A program made the translations under genes and the position numbers. Below, piece by piece: positions 26,457 to 35,455 of a DNA stretch of 50,590 nucleotides. The DNA comes from Bacteroidales bacterium (GTDB lineage Bacteria; Bacteroidota; Bacteroidia; Bacteroidales; Bacteroidaceae): contig SUXS01000021.1 in the NCBI GenBank assembly GCA_015060865.1, positions 1 to 50,590 on the forward strand. Reading direction: 5' to 3'. The notes under the pieces were generated by a model. That model ran no database searches. It saw only the letters and a program-made list of their open reading frames with translations, and was not told the origin of the DNA. Position 1 is the stretch's first letter, and each line of letters starts with the position of its first letter.

Positions 26457-27914
26457 TTATTTCTGCATTACTTTATATACATTCCCTCCTTGACGCACTA
26501 CATAAATGCCATGAGGCAGGTTTTCCAAAGTATCACCCACATACAGTCCCTGCAACGAATACACTTGAACAGGCACGTATGATTCAGAAGGTGTCACACG
26601 AGTGTTTTTAGTAACATCTACGTAGTTGCAATAAGTAAGCATAGAACCTTTCTTGTAATCCCCTGATACAAGAACATAATCCACATAAACCGGTGTCCAC
26701 GACTCCTGCATTTCTTCAGCAATCTCCCCACAGACAGGATCATACTTATAGGTCAAGCGGCTACCAGCCAATTGTTCCCTGACACTTTCTCCCTCCGTGA
26801 TAAACTCTTCATAGAGTGTCATATTACCTCTCCCGTCAAAAGTAACCTCCTGCCAAGTTATGCTAAATAGATCCTGTTCGTCAAGTTTCCCATCGTTATT
26901 CATTTCTGTATCAGAGTAATTTGTAAATTTTTCACAGTAACTACCATTAGCGTCCAATGTGGTATAGGTGTGCACTTCCTTGTCCTTACCATCGGCATAC
27001 AAAGTCGTTTTTACAAAATCAGGCCCCTCCTTATCATAGTTAACGGTAAAGAAACCTACAAATTTGTTTTCCAATTTGCTATTCTGTTCATACATTTGTG
27101 CACTTTTCATGCGATTCTTTCCTATAATCATCGCATTCATATCTTCCACGAGCTGGCCATTGGTATTTTCCCACATAATATTCTTGTAGGAAGAACTTCG
27201 CCAAGTCACAATACCTGTAGCCTCATCGTAGCCCCAATTGACATCGTAAATATAGTTGAGTGCCTTACCGTTGGCGCCATATTCAATGGTTATTCTTGTG
27301 ATAGGTACGTATCCTCCTTCATAATCATTAAAGAAAGAAAAATATGCACTGATAAGAATCCCCACAATATTCCCCTCCTCATTGCGGGTGATTTCCTTTT
27401 TCCAACCATTATATAATTTCCAATCACAATCCACATCGTCCCACTCATACTCTTCGTTCACAATAGCAAAATCCGTACATATAGAATCATACAAACGCAC
27501 ACGTTTACTTGACTTCGTATAATACCCAGTAGCACCTTCGTCATTTTCAATTATACGGCATGTCTGCATATTGTGTTCATTATACTCATAGACATAATGA
27601 GTTATAGAATAGCCATTATCCTCAAACTCATATCGTTCAATGAGATTACCCGCCGTATCATAAATATTGGTAGCTTTAATTGTATCAGCCCATTCATTTT
27701 TTTCCGCAGAGAAAGTTGTAAAAATTTCATTCAGAGGGCGCCAAATGGAGACCTCACCTGTTCTAGTCTGTGGCGGCAGTTGTTTCTTTATTTCACAATC
27801 TGCAAAAAGTCCTATATACTTCCGATTGCCCAGCGTATCGGAAGATATCGCTTTCACGCCCAAACTAAGCATAAAGGAGAGCGACAATACAGAGTATTTC
27901 AAAAAGAGTTTCAT
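26457..27914 (-). CDS. Secreted protein of unknown function with T9SS tail
   Basis: 485 residues with a signal peptide ending LGVKAISSD. The body is beta-rich with Tyr/Asn/Asp repeats (ATNIYDTAGNLIERYEFEDNG, EYGANGKALNYIYDVNWGYDE) resembling the YD-type secreted proteins of Bacteroidetes. A calcium-loop-like DTEMNNDGKLDEQD occurs near residue 345. The end (VQVYSLQGLYVGDTLENLPH) is a sorting-type tail. It is 53 nt upstream of the GH127 gene on the same strand and may be co-transcribed. Function unknown. Confidence 0.65.
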   Translation of the reverse strand: MKLFLKYSVLSLSFMLSLGVKAISSDTLGNRKYIGLFADCEIKKQLPPQTRTGEVSIWRPLNEIFTTFSAEKNEWADTIKATNIYDTAGNLIERYEFEDNGYSITHYVYEYNEHNMQTCRIIENDEGATGYYTKSSKRVRLYDSICTDFAIVNEEYEWDDVDCDWKLYNGWKKEITRNEEGNIVGILISAYFSFFNDYEGGYVPITRITIEYGANGKALNYIYDVNWGYDEATGIVTWRSSSYKNIMWENTNGQLVEDMNAMIIGKNRMKSAQMYEQNSKLENKFVGFFTVNYDKEGPDFVKTTLYADGKDKEVHTYTTLDANGSYCEKFTNYSDTEMNNDGKLDEQDLFSITWQEVTFDGRGNMTLYEEFITEGESVREQLAGSRLTYKYDPVCGEIAEEMQESWTPVYVDYVLVSGDYKKGSMLTYCNYVDVTKNTRVTPSESYVPVQVYSLQGLYVGDTLENLPHGIYVVRQGGNVYKVMQK

Positions 27915-27939
27915 CTTACAAACATTTAATAATAAAGTG

Positions 27940-27947
27940 CAAAAATA
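27940..27947 (-). promoter_or_regulatory. -7 element before the secreted protein gene
   Basis: TATTTTTG on the minus strand, about 25 nt before the ATG at 27914. The -33 element is not clear. It may serve the minus-strand run down to 19978. Confidence 0.5.
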
Positions 27948-28041
27948 CTCTTTTTTCTTGAATATACCCCCGTTTCATCCTTATTTTATTAGCATAACGC
28001 AAGAAACACATTTTCCCAATTGGCAGAAATGCCGAGAGGAG

Positions 28042-28073
28042 TTTGGATATTCAATGTTCTTATACTAAATTTG
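28042..28073 (+). promoter_or_regulatory. Promoter of the C10 protease gene
   Basis: TTTG (28042-28045), 20-bp spacer, TAAATTTG (28066-28073): full consensus, 28 nt before the ATG. Confidence 0.8.
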
Positions 28074-28101
28074 CGCAAAAACACTAAACCGCGACAGATT
28101 C

Positions 28102-30639
28102 ATGACACGTTTCATCAGATTATTTGAGGTACTTATCATACTGTTATTTGCGCACACAACGTCGTTATGGGCACAGCACCGCACCATCAATGAAGCGCAA
28201 GCCTTAGCGAGAGAATTTTACGAACAACAGATAAGCCCTCTTCACACAACTAGAGGAGAAGCGGCAGATCTTTTATGGGTACAACCTATCAGCCGTAGTA
28301 CCGAGGAGTCTTTGTTTTATGCATTTACGACCAAAAACGCAGGTTTCGTCATTGTCTCTGCCGACGAAAGAGCTTACCCCATTCTAGGATATGCCTCAGA
28401 AGGGTATTTTTGCTACGCCCAATTACCAGCTCCCTTACAAGTGTTGTTGCAAGATTACGAAAGACAATTGAGCGAACTCTCAAAACAAGATAAAGAGACA
28501 AACTCACCCTATGCATCCTATCCCATCACCAACCAATTCGAGAAAAGTGTAGAACCACTATTAGGCAACATACGATGGAACCAAGACCAGCCCTTCAACG
28601 AGCAATGCCCCATCGATCCAACAACCAGCAAGGCGACTCCAGCAGGATGTGTAACCATCGCTGCAGCACAAATCATGAAATATCACGAATATCCGTCCCA
28701 AGGAATCGGGAAACGTTCGTACACGACATCGACCAATGGTATCGCCATATCAGCGACATACGAGGGAACATGCTATCATTGGGAGCAGATGCTTGACGAC
28801 TACAATCATGGATATAATGCAGAGCAAGCTGCCGCAGTTGCGCAACTGTGCTATCATGTCGGCACAGCATGCCGTACCGACTACTGTTATGAGGGTAGTG
28901 GTGCGACTGCAAAAGACATAGCATTAGCGCTAAAACAGAATTTCGGATACGATGACAATCTGGAATATATCGACCGCACCTATTTTACCGAGCCCGATTG
29001 GGAGGCTCTTTTACGCACTGAACTTGATGCCGGACGTCCCATACTACATTTCGGCGAAGGGCCAGAAGGAGGGCATGCATTTGTCTGTGACGGATATAAC
29101 AGATTAGGGATGTTTCATTACAATTGGGGATGGGGTGGCATGAGTGATGGATACTTTCATTCGTCAGCACTCAGTCCCTCAATGCTCGGCATTGGAAGTG
29201 GCGCAGGAAATTACAACTATCTACAATCTGCTCTTACACAGATACAGCCACCTACCGAACATTCTTCGCACGTGGCTCACTTGCATCTTAGCAAAGCGCT
29301 CATTCCTGGAGCATCCCATATCTTACTCGGACAAGAGACCAAGGTGACTGCAGCATTCTACAATTGCGGATTACGTAGTTTTACAGGTGAAGCAGCTATC
29401 GCATTATACAAAGAAAACCATGAAGAGCCCATACATATCCTTACATCCAAAAAGCTCACTCGCATACCAGAACTCACAGGTGGCACCTCTGGTAGTGCCT
29501 TCAAATTCACGATTCCCGATACGCTAACCAATGGAACGTACCATTTATATCTTGTGCATAAAGAAGAGAATACTATAGAATACGTCAAGATGCGTGCTCC
29601 TGTGAATCATCCAAACTATCTAGTGTTGACCAAGTACGACACCTATGCCACCATTAACAAACCCACATTCTCATCAAAGTTATCACTTGTAGCCAAGCCC
29701 AAGCCCACAAGTGCATTATATCATAACAGAAAGGCAACATTCAGTATCACCGTACGAAATGACGGAGAAGAGTTTTATTCATACCTGGGAATTCTACTGC
29801 AAAAGCGCAATAGTACGGAACTTATCAGACAATACGTAGGAGTCATGCTCACCCGCATACCTAAGGGGACGACTCGCACCCTCACCTACTCCACCGATGC
29901 CATAGAGGTCGAAGCTGGAGCATACGATATTGTGGCTGTATGCGATTCCACAAACAACACCGCAAACTATCTGACCCCCATTGGTCCAGACGAACTTATG
30001 GTCACAGAAGCAACGATAAAAACAGAACCGTTTCTTGCTGAGAATTTCATTTTGACAGACGAAGTAACTATAAAGAACGACAAAGGCTCATCATTTATTG
30101 AAGCAGGGCAAATCTTTACAATCTCCGCCCCATTAACCAATAAGGGAGGCTATGCTGACGGAAAATTTTCAGCACTTATATTCAATCGTTCTGGGGAGAT
30201 GATCGGCAACTCAAATATTGCAGAATTATCATTGGAGACCAACGAAAAGAAAGAGCTCCAAATAGCACATCGCCTCAACGAGGCTGTAGGTCAGTATGGA
30301 ATAATTTTAGCATCAGTATCAGGAATCAACGCTACGGAGATATACCCATCACAATATAACCGCTCAACGTTTTGGCTTATCGCAGCATCAAATGTAAACA
30401 GTCCCAATCAGGAGAATGAGATTTGCCTATGGGGTACGCAGAAGAAAATACACATTGAAGCACCATATCCCATAATACAAATACGCATATCAGATCTAGC
30501 AGGACGAGGCGTGCACTTAGCAAACATTTATGATACAAGCACCACCATCGACACTCATTCTTGGCCGGCACAAACCTATGTAGTGGAGGTTATCACAACC
30601 TATGGCACATCCACTTACAAAGTTCATGCCGGACAATAA
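28102..30639 (+). CDS. Secreted C10-family cysteine protease (streptopain/interpain type)
   Basis: 845 residues. A signal peptide ends LWAQHR. A Spi-type propeptide (about 25-150, ...TKNAGFVIVSADERAYPILGYA) is followed by the peptidase C10 domain. The catalytic Cys183 is in TPAGCVTIAAAQIMKYH and His325 is in GGHAFVCDGYN, with FHYNWGWGG supporting the active site. Ig-like modules follow (about 400-780) and the end resembles a T9SS sorting tail (IQIRISDLAGRGV...). Interpain A and PrtT of oral Prevotella/Porphyromonas degrade host proteins. A similar role is inferred. No inhibitor gene lies next to it. Confidence 0.92.
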   Translation: MTRFIRLFEVLIILLFAHTTSLWAQHRTINEAQALAREFYEQQISPLHTTRGEAADLLWVQPISRSTEESLFYAFTTKNAGFVIVSADERAYPILGYASEGYFCYAQLPAPLQVLLQDYERQLSELSKQDKETNSPYASYPITNQFEKSVEPLLGNIRWNQDQPFNEQCPIDPTTSKATPAGCVTIAAAQIMKYHEYPSQGIGKRSYTTSTNGIAISATYEGTCYHWEQMLDDYNHGYNAEQAAAVAQLCYHVGTACRTDYCYEGSGATAKDIALALKQNFGYDDNLEYIDRTYFTEPDWEALLRTELDAGRPILHFGEGPEGGHAFVCDGYNRLGMFHYNWGWGGMSDGYFHSSALSPSMLGIGSGAGNYNYLQSALTQIQPPTEHSSHVAHLHLSKALIPGASHILLGQETKVTAAFYNCGLRSFTGEAAIALYKENHEEPIHILTSKKLTRIPELTGGTSGSAFKFTIPDTLTNGTYHLYLVHKEENTIEYVKMRAPVNHPNYLVLTKYDTYATINKPTFSSKLSLVAKPKPTSALYHNRKATFSITVRNDGEEFYSYLGILLQKRNSTELIRQYVGVMLTRIPKGTTRTLTYSTDAIEVEAGAYDIVAVCDSTNNTANYLTPIGPDELMVTEATIKTEPFLAENFILTDEVTIKNDKGSSFIEAGQIFTISAPLTNKGGYADGKFSALIFNRSGEMIGNSNIAELSLETNEKKELQIAHRLNEAVGQYGIILASVSGINATEIYPSQYNRSTFWLIAASNVNSPNQENEICLWGTQKKIHIEAPYPIIQIRISDLAGRGVHLANIYDTSTTIDTHSWPAQTYVVEVITTYGTSTYKVHAGQ

Positions 30640-30641
30640 GA

Positions 30642-31148
30642 TTAGCGCACAAAGTCACGCAATTGTCCTTGCAAGCGTTGACGGGTAAAGAATATACGGC
30701 TCTTCACCGTACCCAAAGGTAAAGAGAGTTTCTCTGCAATCTCACGATATTTAAACCCAGAAACATGCATTGCAAACGGCACACGATATTCTCTGGGAAG
30801 AGCATTCACAATACGACGGATTTCTTTAGTATCATAAGCACTTTCCGTACTTTCAAAACCTGAATCCTTGGGAAGATTTATATGATATAGGTTATCCGTG
30901 TGGTCCACGAATGTCTGGTCGCGTACGGTCTTACGATAATTATTAATGAAAATATTGCGCATAATAGTATACATCCAACCCTTAAAATTGGTATCGGGCG
31001 TATACTTATCTTGATTATCCAAAGCTTTCAAGGAAGTCTCTTGCAACAAATCATGGGCTTCATCATGATCCATCGTAAGCTTGTAAGCATAGCGCAAAAG
31101 TTCATCTTGTACTGCAATCAAATCGCGTTGAAATGTTTCTGAAATCAT
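30642..31148 (-). CDS. ECF (sigma-70 family) RNA polymerase sigma factor
   Basis: 168 residues from the ATG at 31148 (MISETFQRDLIAVQDELLRYA). The longer frame to 31244 runs over the promoter. Region 2 is YAYKLTMDHDEAHDLLQETSLKAL...FKGWMYTIMRNIFINNYRK. Region 4 is REYRVPFAMHVSGFKYREIAEKLSLPLGTVKSRIF. No anti-sigma gene is adjacent. Its end is 2 nt from the end of the C10 protease, so the two genes converge without room for a terminator. Target genes are unknown. Confidence 0.93.
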   Translation of the reverse strand: MISETFQRDLIAVQDELLRYAYKLTMDHDEAHDLLQETSLKALDNQDKYTPDTNFKGWMYTIMRNIFINNYRKTVRDQTFVDHTDNLYHINLPKDSGFESTESAYDTKEIRRIVNALPREYRVPFAMHVSGFKYREIAEKLSLPLGTVKSRIFFTRQRLQGQLRDFVR

Positions 31149-31198
31149 AATCTCAATTCTTTTATTGTTTGTTACTATTGTCTGCCGATATTTGCGTG

Positions 31199-31206
31199 CA
31201 AATGTA
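31199..31206 (-). promoter_or_regulatory. -7 element of the sigma factor gene
   Basis: TACATTTG on the minus strand, followed by CACGC. No well-spaced -33 was found. Confidence 0.5.
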
Positions 31207-31353
31207 CAGCCATAACAATTAAGCATGTACTCAAAAACAAACAATAAAGGAACGATAAACTATCATCTGGACATTTATCCCCCAAGATTTGAACAATTGT
31301 CCCCCTCTACAAAGACAAATAGCCCATATATATCAAGGTAAACAGAATTAGAG

Positions 31354-32454
31354 TTATACCCACTGCCCTATTCCACGCTGTGAAGCGATGAAAGCACCGC
31401 CCACAAGGCGATTGCCCACGTAGAAGACAGCCGACTGCCCCGGCGTGATGGCTGAGACCTCCTCACAGAAGCGTATAAGCAATTTGCCATCATCCACCTC
31501 GCGCACCACCTCGCATGGCACGGCACGACTGCGGTAGCGGATGCGCACCGTGAGCTGCTGCTCGGCAAAGAAGCACTCGGCATCGACCAGCTGCACCTGC
31601 TCCACCAGCATATGGCGTGTGAGGAGCTGCTCGGCATCGCCCAGCATCACGGTATTCTTGTCGGGATTGAGCTTGAGTACATAGGCGGGCTTGCCCAGCG
31701 CTATGCCGAGCCCCTTGCGCTGCCCTATCGTATAGTAGGGGTAGCCCTGATGGGTGCCGAGGGTACGGCCTGCACTATCGACAAACTTGCCAGGCCCCAC
31801 CAGCGTGTCAATCTGCGGGCAATGCTCGCGCAGGAAGTCGCGGTAGTCGCCCTCGATGAAGCACACCTCCATGCTCTCGCCCTCGCGTGCCTTGAGCGCA
31901 AAGTTCCTGTCGGCAAGGTATTGCCGCACATCGGGTTTCTTCCACCCTCCCAGCGGGAAGAGGCAGCGGGCGAGCACCTCCTGACTGAGTCGCCAAAGGA
32001 AGTAGCTCTGATCCTTCTGCGCGTCATCGCCCGTGACGATATACCAGTGGCCGTGCTCACACACCGTCTGCACATAATGCCCCGTAGCGATGTAGGCACA
32101 GCCGAGGCGGTCGGCCCACTCGGTGAGCATGCGGAACTTGAAGAGCGGATTGCACATCACGCAGGGATTGGGTGTACGGCCCTGCATATACTCTTCGATG
32201 AAGTATTGCACGATGCTGCTGCGGAAAGGCTCGCGCTCATCGGCCACATGGTGCTCGATGCCCAAGCGTGAAGCCACATCGCGAGCCTCGGCTATGAAGC
32301 GGGGACAGCCATCGGCATCGAGCTGCGAGGGTACATCAAACACGCGCATCGTCACGCCCACGACCTCGTAGCCCTGCTCCTGCAGCATCAAGCACACTGC
32401 CGTGCTGTCGATGCCACCACTCATACCTACCAATACTCGTCTGTTCTGATCCAT
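31354..32454 (-). CDS. mnmA: tRNA 2-thiouridylase MnmA
   Basis: Makes s2U34 in tRNAs for Lys, Glu and Gln. It has 366 residues. The PP-loop ATP site SGGIDST is near residue 13. The catalytic cysteine pair is in [10 protein letters not shown] (near 100) and SMEVCFIEG (near 199). GHYVQT and [15 protein letters not shown] are typical, and [14 protein letters not shown] starts the central domain. Bacteroidetes often carry more than one MnmA paralogue, so this may be one of several. Cytosolic, single gene. Confidence 0.93.
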   Translation of the reverse strand: MDQNRRVLVGMSGGIDSTAVCLMLQEQGYEVVGVTMRVFDVPSQLDADGCPRFIAEARDVASRLGIEHHVADEREPFRSSIVQYFIEEYMQGRTPNPCVMCNPLFKFRMLTEWADRLGCAYIATGHYVQTVCEHGHWYIVTGDDAQKDQSYFLWRLSQEVLARCLFPLGGWKKPDVRQYLADRNFALKAREGESMEVCFIEGDYRDFLREHCPQIDTLVGPGKFVDSAGRTLGTHQGYPYYTIGQRKGLGIALGKPAYVLKLNPDKNTVMLGDAEQLLTRHMLVEQVQLVDAECFFAEQQLTVRIRYRSRAVPCEVVREVDDGKLLIRFCEEVSAITPGQSAVFYVGNRLVGGAFIASQRGIGQWV

Positions 32455-32476
32455 CGGTTGTCTTATATATGAGGGG

Positions 32477-32506
32477 CGAAGTTAGCACTTTTTCGGCATA
32501 CAGCAA
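32477..32506 (-). promoter_or_regulatory. Promoter of mnmA
   Basis: Minus strand: TTG (32504-32506), 19-bp spacer, TAACTTCG (32477-32484), a one-base variant of TAnnTTTG. The leader is about 18 nt. Confidence 0.5.
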
Positions 32507-32545
32507 CATGTGCCGCGTAAAAAAAGCAAATTTCAACAATCGATG

Positions 32546-33403
32546 TTAGGGATTTATGCTATCGGCTATGACCACACTGTACTTTGTCACACCATAGCCA
32601 CACCAGAACCCCTGACCACCTTGGATATTGGTAGGCATGGATATATCGCTTGCAAACAACGGATTGGATGACAAAGCGACCATTTCATTATAGGCTTTAT
32701 GGATGCCGTAGGTAGTTTTATCAATCTTGGCAAACTTGATAAGAACAGAATCATTTTCATGAAAATAGGGCCTATATGTGTTTTTGTAACTGGTCAGCGT
32801 ATGAATACCGGGCTGCACAACCTGTTGATTGTGATTATCAAGACGTTCATCATCCATCACGCCTAAGAACGAGGGGTAGTATCGTGTCTCCCTATTGAAT
32901 ATTCGCGTCAAGAACATATAGTAATCCTTGCGCATCGGATCATCATCGTAATAAGCCGTAATCTGATACATGCTATCGGCCTCCAAGCATGGGCTTACCG
33001 TCAGAGCCTCCAAAGAATCAGGCATAGGAATGGTTGTATGAGCAGTCAGCACACGTTCGCCGTACTCTACACTAAGATAATATGTACGCCCAGGAACCCC
33101 CTTCATACTCGAAGTACTATATATATAAGGAGGGAAATAACGGTCATCGTAGTCCCCCGTAAGAATCACCGATTCTGTGCCATCAGATACCATCACCTTA
33201 CCCCATGGCAACACGATAGACTCATCCTCGTCAACCTCATCACTAGTAGTCACCGTGAATGTTTTGGTCAGCATTACCACAGGAGCACCGCCAGATTCTA
33301 TCCACCCTTCCACAACAATCTCTTCGGGGCTGGCTTGGAAATCTTCTTGGCAAGCAACTAGCAGAGACATCAAAAACATACAATATAGTATCCTTCTACA
33401 CAT
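32546..33403 (-). CDS. DUF4249-family outer-membrane lipoprotein
   Basis: 285 residues. Lipobox MSLLVACQ near residue 18 gives a lipidated Cys. The body fits DUF4249 lipoproteins (EIVVEGWIESGGAPVVMLTKTF, VPGRTYYLSVEYGERVLTAHTTIPMPDSL). These almost always sit beside a TonB-dependent receptor, as here: the receptor ends 12 nt upstream. It is likely a surface lid or ligand-binding partner of that receptor (inference). It is the last gene of the three-gene minus-strand operon. Confidence 0.85.
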   Translation of the reverse strand: MCRRILYCMFLMSLLVACQEDFQASPEEIVVEGWIESGGAPVVMLTKTFTVTTSDEVDEDESIVLPWGKVMVSDGTESVILTGDYDDRYFPPYIYSTSSMKGVPGRTYYLSVEYGERVLTAHTTIPMPDSLEALTVSPCLEADSMYQITAYYDDDPMRKDYYMFLTRIFNRETRYYPSFLGVMDDERLDNHNQQVVQPGIHTLTSYKNTYRPYFHENDSVLIKFAKIDKTTYGIHKAYNEMVALSSNPLFASDISMPTNIQGGQGFWCGYGVTKYSVVIADSINP

Positions 33404-33415
33404 ATATATATCAGA

Positions 33416-35425
33416 TTAGAAGTACATAAAATAGCTTACCGAAGGTACGGCTGTGGAGAATATATATACCGGCCTTTTATAAAGTTTGCTCCCCTTGAAA
33501 CGGTTATAGCTATAGGATATGGGATTCTTGGCAAACGTAGCATTATAAACGGAGAACTTGACAGAATGTGTCATATTCTTAACACTGGGCAAGCGATAAC
33601 TCACAGAAACATCCAATCGGGTAAGTGTCGGATACCGCGAGCTGTTGTGCTGTGCATAATTGACAATACCACTCTCACCTAGGATATAGCCATTCTTTAT
33701 CTCCGTATACGGAGTACCCGTTGCATAGATATAGGTTGCACTTACATTCCATTTATCGCTTACTCGCCAGTTGACCACAGCATTAAGGTCATGCGTTCTG
33801 TTATGCGCCGATGGGTAAACCGTCTTTTCCCCACTTCTCACAAAACTTCTCGGGGCTTTGGCCCATGAATAACTAATCCAACCTGTCAACTTGCCAGTAT
33901 TCTTCTGCAACATAAAATCAACCCCATAATTATAGCCATCACCTATAATAAGGTTGTCATTCAGATTATACTGCTCCGTAACTAAGCCCAACGCATTACC
34001 TTTGTATTCAACCTGGTTTGTCAGACGAGTAAAATAGGTTTCTACAGAAACTCTATATCGCCGCTCCATCATATCCTGCTGGAGTGCCAACGAAATTTTT
34101 CCAGCACGCTGAGGTGAAATATACTTATCCGAGGAAATCCAAAACTCTGTGGGCAAGCCATTGGATGAGAATCCCACCTGATGGAGATACTGGGTATATG
34201 TTCCTGCTATCAGTTGCCATATTGTAGTACCGGTAGGCTGATAGCGCAGCGTCACTCTCGGATCCAAATAACCCTGCCAACAATCGTTATAAAAGCCCGA
34301 GGCACGTAATCCGCCAATGAGTTCCACTGCATCATTTAGCATGAAATCGGCTTGCCCATATAAAGCTCCTTCAAAGGCTTGCTGCAGTTGCACAGGGGTA
34401 CTAATCTCTGCAAACGTTCCAGTAAGTCGCGGGGATTGAGGTGAAATACGATGACGCATCATCTCGCCACCGTATTTCAAGAAGAAACGGTTGGCCATAT
34501 ATTGTTGCTCCGACTTTAGGCCCAAGGTCTGGATATTTGCGGGAAGATATGCTCGGCTGTCCGTCTGATCTACATCGAGATTGCTATGATAGGCGCTATA
34601 GTAAAGGGAGTAGTCCTGTGTCAACTTCTCTCCTTCTCTTTGCCAACGGAAAGAGGCAGTGCGGTTGCCCCACTCCAACTGAGATTTTATCTTATAGGAA
34701 AGCACATCAAAGTCTGCGTTGTCGCGTCCCTGATAATAGTCTACCGTAATATTATCTCTATCGGTAGGTTTATACAACACCCCCATATTGACATCAAAAA
34801 AGCGGTAAGCTATCCGATTGTTCTTCAACACAGAATTAATCATCCCATCATAAATCAGATTCACATCTGAGTAGCGTCCTGCCACTGAGACACCCAACTT
34901 CTTGCCCAACGGAATGCGCATGGCGCCCTGTACCGCCAGAAGGCCTAAATTCATATCCATCCCAAAAGATTCGGGTATAGTATCAGCAGTCTCCATACTC
35001 ACCTCAGCCCCCAGCCGATTGGCTGCAGTAAGATGTACGCTTTTGCTAAATGACAAATGCCTGAAATGTGAGCTATTGAACGTTGAGAAATACCCCAGCA
35101 AATGCATCGGATAATATACCGGAGCGCCATTAATGGAAGTAAAGTTATGACTATTGTCGCAACCCTGCACAAAGGTTCCTCCCGTATTCTCCGAAGCCGT
35201 CTGTACACCAGGGAGCAGTTGGATATTACGCAACGGGTCACCCATAGGCATACTCTGCATAGCCTTTATGGACCAATAGGTCTTTCCCAAAGCACTATAG
35301 CGCACTATCGGTTGACGCACCTCCTCCACCACCACCTCCTCTATGGACTGGACAGATAAGCTATCGCTCTGTGCATACATCAGTATAGCACAGAGCGATA
35401 ATAGTGATAGGAGCGTACGCTTCAT
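33416..35425 (-). CDS. TonB-dependent outer-membrane receptor
   Basis: 669 residues with a signal peptide ending LMYAQSDS. A plug-like domain follows (GDPLRNIQLLPGVQTASENTGGTFVQGCDNSHNFTSINGAPVYYP) and then a 22-strand-type barrel ending SVSYFMYF with terminal Phe. The N-terminal carboxypeptidase-like domain common in SusC-type receptors is missing, so it belongs to the shorter class. It is co-transcribed with the lipoprotein at 35456 and the DUF4249 protein. The substrate is unknown. No SusD homologue is present. Confidence 0.9.
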   Translation of the reverse strand: MKRTLLSLLSLCAILMYAQSDSLSVQSIEEVVVEEVRQPIVRYSALGKTYWSIKAMQSMPMGDPLRNIQLLPGVQTASENTGGTFVQGCDNSHNFTSINGAPVYYPMHLLGYFSTFNSSHFRHLSFSKSVHLTAANRLGAEVSMETADTIPESFGMDMNLGLLAVQGAMRIPLGKKLGVSVAGRYSDVNLIYDGMINSVLKNNRIAYRFFDVNMGVLYKPTDRDNITVDYYQGRDNADFDVLSYKIKSQLEWGNRTASFRWQREGEKLTQDYSLYYSAYHSNLDVDQTDSRAYLPANIQTLGLKSEQQYMANRFFLKYGGEMMRHRISPQSPRLTGTFAEISTPVQLQQAFEGALYGQADFMLNDAVELIGGLRASGFYNDCWQGYLDPRVTLRYQPTGTTIWQLIAGTYTQYLHQVGFSSNGLPTEFWISSDKYISPQRAGKISLALQQDMMERRYRVSVETYFTRLTNQVEYKGNALGLVTEQYNLNDNLIIGDGYNYGVDFMLQKNTGKLTGWISYSWAKAPRSFVRSGEKTVYPSAHNRTHDLNAVVNWRVSDKWNVSATYIYATGTPYTEIKNGYILGESGIVNYAQHNSSRYPTLTRLDVSVSYRLPSVKNMTHSVKFSVYNATFAKNPISYSYNRFKGSKLYKRPVYIFSTAVPSVSYFMYF

Positions 35426-35455
35426 CTATTCCTTGTAGAAACCGATTATTACATA

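Noticed and set aside
21335..30639. Polysaccharide utilisation locus
   Set aside because: A GH127 gene is present, but there is no SusC/SusD pair or sensor regulator beside it.
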